A DNA stretch of 64,000 nt. Source: Micropterus salmoides. Taxonomy: Eukaryota > Chordata > Actinopteri > Centrarchiformes > Centrarchidae. Position numbers and translations under genes: made by a program. Location: assembly GCF_014851395.1 (NCBI RefSeq), contig NW_024041262.1:14681171-14745170 (forward strand), written 5' to 3'. The notes under the pieces were generated by a model that was given only the letters and a program-made list of their open reading frames with translations, ran no database searches and had not been told where the DNA came from. Below, one piece after another: positions 60,038-64,000 of the stretch (its first letter is position 1; every line of letters starts with the position of its first letter).

Positions 60038-60603
60038 TCCAAGAGCACTGCCTTTCAATTTGAGAGCATTCATTTATTGATTTCATGTTCAGATTTTGTT
60101 ATGCTTTCCCTGAAAACCCAGCCCCTGCACTCAAACAGCCTCTTATTTGTGCTTGTTTTCTGCTGAAACTATGTGCTTGCACTCAGATATATTGTTGCTT
60201 GCACAGATTTCCTGCGCTCCGGCTTCAGCCCTTCTCCTCGCGGTCAGGCTGTTTCTGTATGCTTGTGAAACATTTACTCTCCGATTTCTGCTCTGCTCTC
60301 TGATTTTTTGTGCAGTAACCAATAGAATGCCACATGTAGTGCTGACCAATAAAACGATCCCTGCCCTTTTGTGGTCGTGTTTGCTTTCCTTCTTAGAGCG
60401 TACCATAAATGGTTGCTCTTTAACCGGATCCTCTCCTGCTCTTGGTTCTCAAGAACAAGGGTTTGAGCAAAAGCCAAGCAAATCTAAGTGCAAGCAGGGG
60501 CTGTTTGAGTGCCAGAGCAGGTTTTTTAAGGTAAAGCATTACTATACATCTGAATGTGAACTCAAAATGCCATGCTCTCAATTTGAAAGACCACGCTCTT
60601 GAA
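60038..60603. mobile_element. Long-inverted-repeat MITE (566 bp)
   Basis: The two ends are extended inverse copies. The left reads TCCAAGAGCACTGCCTTTCA then ATTTGAGAGCA. The right, read on the other strand, is TTCAAGAGCGTGGTCTTTCA then AATTGAGAGCA. Similarity continues inward through GCACTCAAACAGCC and GCTTGCACT blocks for over 100 bases per arm. TA flanks both ends (60036-60037 and 60604-60605), which would fit a TA-targeting (Tc1/mariner-like) element. No transposase is present. The 151-codon frame 60147-60602 is an accident of the repeat. Confidence 0.7.
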
Positions 60604-60605
60604 TA

Positions 60606-63600
60606 AAAGACAGGAAAATAATCCCATATTCAAAAACAATAAAATGCATTCTTAACTCTCTTGTTTTCATTGAGATTCTTGCTCTTGCCAGAAAATACTG
60701 TATATTTTTAGAGGATTTAATCATAATAAATGTACAATGTATTCCCTTTTCAACAGTCATGTTTAACATTTACCAGAAGGATATGAGGAGTCATTTTGCA
60801 GAGACTAAGTAAAGCATTTTTCAGACACTCTGTGATTTAAACTTTAAAAATGAATTTCAGCTAAATTCAAACTGATGTTTCTTATGCATTATCTCATACA
60901 TATCCCCACAGAGTAAACAATCTTCCCCAACTGTGGTTAAAAGTTGTTTAGAAGTTATGAGAGTTAAATGCTCCACTGAGAAACACTGAATCCCTGTATT
61001 AAAAGTGCAATTCAGCCTCTAAGAACAGATGCCATGTGAGTTTTACATGCAGCTTGCATCCATAAAACACAGTTAAATTGTCATGGTGGCAGCTGTTGTA
61101 CCCTGTGTTTTTTTTCTTCTTCATGTGATCAATCTGTGTTGGGCACATTAAACTCTTGTCACTCCAAACCTGCCTTTCCACACCTGTCCACCAACCGTCA
61201 CTATCAAGCTTCCCGCCTTAGTTGATCACCTGACAGTCAGCCTCAGTGTAAAGACGACAGCTATCTGTCACTTGTAAAGGATGGCATATAATACTATTAT
61301 TTTGCTTATCACTCTTTCTTTTCTAATCTGCCTGACTCTTTTACTACTGCCCATCTGCCTCAACCACAAAAATAAATCAAATCCAGTCTTAACTCATAAA
61401 TCAAAAACTAAAGTTAGTAAGTGGTTGATTATATGTAATTTAGGGTACATAGAGTGTTGCAGCTATCAAAACAAAGTGTTATACAATAGCTGAACATGTA
61501 ATGCATTAGTTATTGGGAAAAACAAGCCTTAGGTGCTTTTTTGACAGTGTACCACGGTATCATCAGTGGTAAAATACAACCTCTCACTGCAGATTCCTTT
61601 TTCTTGAAACTCCTTATTACTTCTGGGTCTTTGATATACATTAGTATTCCTGCATGTTGATGGCCTATTGTGCTCAATTGCTGAGCAAATTGCTCAATCA
61701 GTTGGCTGCAGATTGAATTTGCTCATGACAGCGTGTGGTATAAATACCCTGCTGATACATTTCCCGCAAAGTGATAAGTGAAAAACATATAATGCACATT
61801 TACTAAGACCAAACAGTACGGTGACAACATATTCATAAGAGGAGACTTAAAGACAAACAAGCATGGGCTGGAAAACACTTTTGTATGTGAGAAAACAGAA
61901 CCAACTGGTGCTGTAACATAAGGTAAGTCACTCAGTTACAGTCTTCAGCCACGTTATAATTGTATAGTATGTTACATGTATACTATCTTCACATTTGAGA
62001 GTGTTTTTATTTTTAGATGCAACAGTATTGCAGGCCCACAAATAGTGGTTTCAGTATTCTAACTCTAAACCAATCTCCTGTAAATCTGTCAACGCTTGTC
62101 CCAACAGTGAAACATACACACTACGCTCCTCTTACTCCCTTCGCTACTGTGTACAGAACACTTCGGAAACAACCAGAGGCATCTCATCCGCTGACGGCAC
62201 TCAAAGAAATAAAGGCATCTCTGGCATAAAACACCAGAGACAATCATAGACGTGACATTTCTGAGCGGAGCGTCTTACTCCCCCACACCACCAAACCCCC
62301 ATCGACACCCAAGAAGGCACCCTATGGCTCTTTGTTGTCTAACACACAGCGGGTACAGATGCCTCTAAGCAGACAAAGATGGCCTCCCCTCTACTTGTTC
62401 GATGGTTATTTCATTCAAAGTGTCAGTCAGAAACTAGAAATGCTGGCAGTTGGTCAGAATCGGAGGGGGACTTGTCACAGTGCTCTTTGAAGCATCAGAG
62501 GGTGTAATTTTGCAGGACGGAGATTGTCAGAGGCCAGGAGCAGAAGGGAATACCGATGACAAAGTAATCTCACAAGCTGAGGTCTCGTAGTCTGATCTAA
62601 AGTGAATGCTAATACAGATGATCAAACAGTCCTGTAATTGTGTCATAGCTATAGTTGAGCAAAAGGCTGTAGGAGGCATGTGCTTTACAAAAAAAAATTG
62701 GTCAATCAAGAGGCATCTGGCATGACCCGCAATCCAATAAAACATTTATTCTTCTTGTAAATACATTATAAAAAGGTGAGGAAATCTCTTAACTGTCTTC
62801 TGATTACAAGTGCAGGTTAATTAGGAATTTCAACAAGGCTATGAACTTGATATCATTTCGTACTGATAACATTTTAGAGTTCTATATGTTTGCTGCAATC
62901 TTTGACAAGCAGGTGGGCGATTGACTGCTGGTCGGAAAGCAGCGACTCCCGGTCAACCCACTCTCTTTGTATCTACAGCACATGTATCAGTCGCTGCTGC
63001 CGGATGAGACACTGTATTAATCTGGCACATGAATCACAACAGCAGCTAAACAGTTGAGTGCCAGCGTGATAAAAGGCATTCATCAATTTATAGACTGCGG
63101 GACTTATCTCTCAAAGAGAGAACATTTGAGCACCTTTGGTCTACATTACGCTTTAAGCTCTGTATTAAAAATAGAGCCATAGGCCCCTCTCCTACAGGGT
63201 GTCCTTCCTGCTGTGCAAAGATAGGTTAGATACCACACACTGAGAAATCATTTTGATCTCTTTTATACCTTAATATATCTGAATTACCTGCTTGTTATTG
63301 AGCGCATATACTGTATTGCACAATGAACTCCCACTGAGAGAGGTTATTAACCATTTTTGTTGAGAAGATTGATGGTGTTAGATGTAATATCTCTTATGCT
63401 GTTTCTCTTGGCAGTATACTTTAGTGCACTCTAGACATTTAAAGCCACTCTCTACCGCTTTCAGAAGACTACAATACATACTTTTTTAAATGGGATTTTC
63501 CAAAATTATACCTTCTTGGCTTTGCATTTACAGAAGCTGAAAACCATGGCTTAGATCTGGTTCCAGACTTTCATATATTTGGTCACAACCTTAAGCCATC

Positions 63601-63840
63601 AGTCATTGATTATTTACAATGTATGTAATGTTGCCTGAAAAAAAATCCTAAACATGTAATTTAAAAAACACATTTTACCCGAGATGTGTTATCTTTTCAC
63701 TTAAAAACTAACATGCTCAAATGTTCGCTCCCAAATGTAACACAAATAATATGTAAAAACAACAATTTTACATGTAATTTCACAGAAAAAAAAGAAATTC
63801 ACATATAGGCACCTGTAGTTTTTGGATGTGTAAAATTTGT
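60606..63840. other. Intergenic, no gene recognised
   Basis: AT-rich. No gene, RNA gene or bounded element recognised. Confidence 0.5.
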
Positions 63841-63846
63841 GTGAAA

Positions 63847-63867
63847 TATTTTTCACATGTGAAATCA
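63847..63867. repeat. Palindrome in TTTTCACATGTGAAA-type sequence
   Basis: ATTTTTCACATGTGAAAT is a near-perfect palindrome. Related ACATGT-centred motifs recur over the preceding 200 bases (63651-63780), suggesting the edge of a non-autonomous element or a subterminal repeat array. Confidence 0.5.
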
Positions 63868-63882
63868 TGACTTTTTTATGTG

Positions 63883-64000
63883 CAGCTGTGGAGGTAGGAG
63901 GTCGTCCATTAATCCCAGGTTCGATCCCGGCTGCTCCAGGCCATGTGTCAAAGTGTCCTTGAGCAAGACACTAAACCGATGTTTTTGATGGACTGACACA
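63883..64000 (+). repeat. tRNA-like (SINE-type) repeat, cut by window end
   Basis: GCAGCTGTGGAGGTAGGAGG resembles an A-box region, and GGTTCGATCCC at 63919-63929 matches a polymerase III B box. It continues as GGCTGCTCC ... GTCCTTGAGCAAGACACTAA, a very common fish dispersed repeat. It cannot fold as a full tRNA and is not annotated as one. Confidence 0.6.

Noticed and set aside
63919..63929. tRNA gene suggested by a perfect B-box-like GGTTCGATCCC
   Set aside because: No acceptor-stem pairing or proper A box, and the following sequence is a known fish dispersed repeat pattern.

Overview
The window reads as nuclear DNA of a ray-finned (teleost) fish, probably a percomorph. The evidence is an intron-split vertebrate gene exon, an AT-rich background, and an interspersed repeat set typical of fish: BEL/Pao, a fish-type DIRS element, hAT relatives, and LINE and SINE fragments. 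There are no prokaryotic operons, no CRISPR array, no rRNA gene and no convincing tRNA gene.

One host gene is visible. Exon 1 of neuregulin 3 (nrg3) lies on the minus strand, with coding bases 3217 down to 2386 and a GTAAGT splice donor at 2385-2380. Positions 1-2385 are the start of intron 1. Positions 3218 to about 5105 are the GC-rich 5' leader and promoter zone, with poly-G, GAAA and CA/CG tracts. The EGF-domain exons are not in the window and should lie off the left edge.

From about 5.1 kb to 64 kb I see no host exon. This fits a gene-poor region 5' of nrg3. What can be read there is mobile DNA. (1) A decayed BEL/Pao LTR retrotransposon (8332-13528) has recognisable gag, RT, RNase H and integrase remnants, partial LTRs and a later insertion inside its 3' end. 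(2) A non-autonomous hAT-like element (14657-15833) is flanked by a perfect 8-bp target duplication and contains a second, nested inverted-repeat element. (3) A LINE ORF tail (28306-28500) and several dispersed repeat fragments are scattered through the region. (4) A probable solo LTR (35778 to about 36170) is followed by an orphan CpG-rich stretch (about 36300-37000). (5) A DIRS-type tyrosine-recombinase retrotransposon (37301-40442) is short and internally deleted, but has an uninterrupted recombinase frame, inverted termini, an internal complementary region and AAC at both boundaries. (6) A 566-bp long-inverted-repeat MITE lies at 60038-60603. (7) A tRNA-like repeat is cut by the right edge.

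The DIRS copy is the most informative structure. Its two ends and internal complementary region can be compared base by base, and they match the free-circle integration model for this order. I found no convincing undescribed system. The best leads are the DIRS boundary architecture, the orphan CpG-rich block beside it, and the nested and long-TIR elements. Element names rest on motif recognition and remembered fish repeat patterns. No alignment or database search was run.
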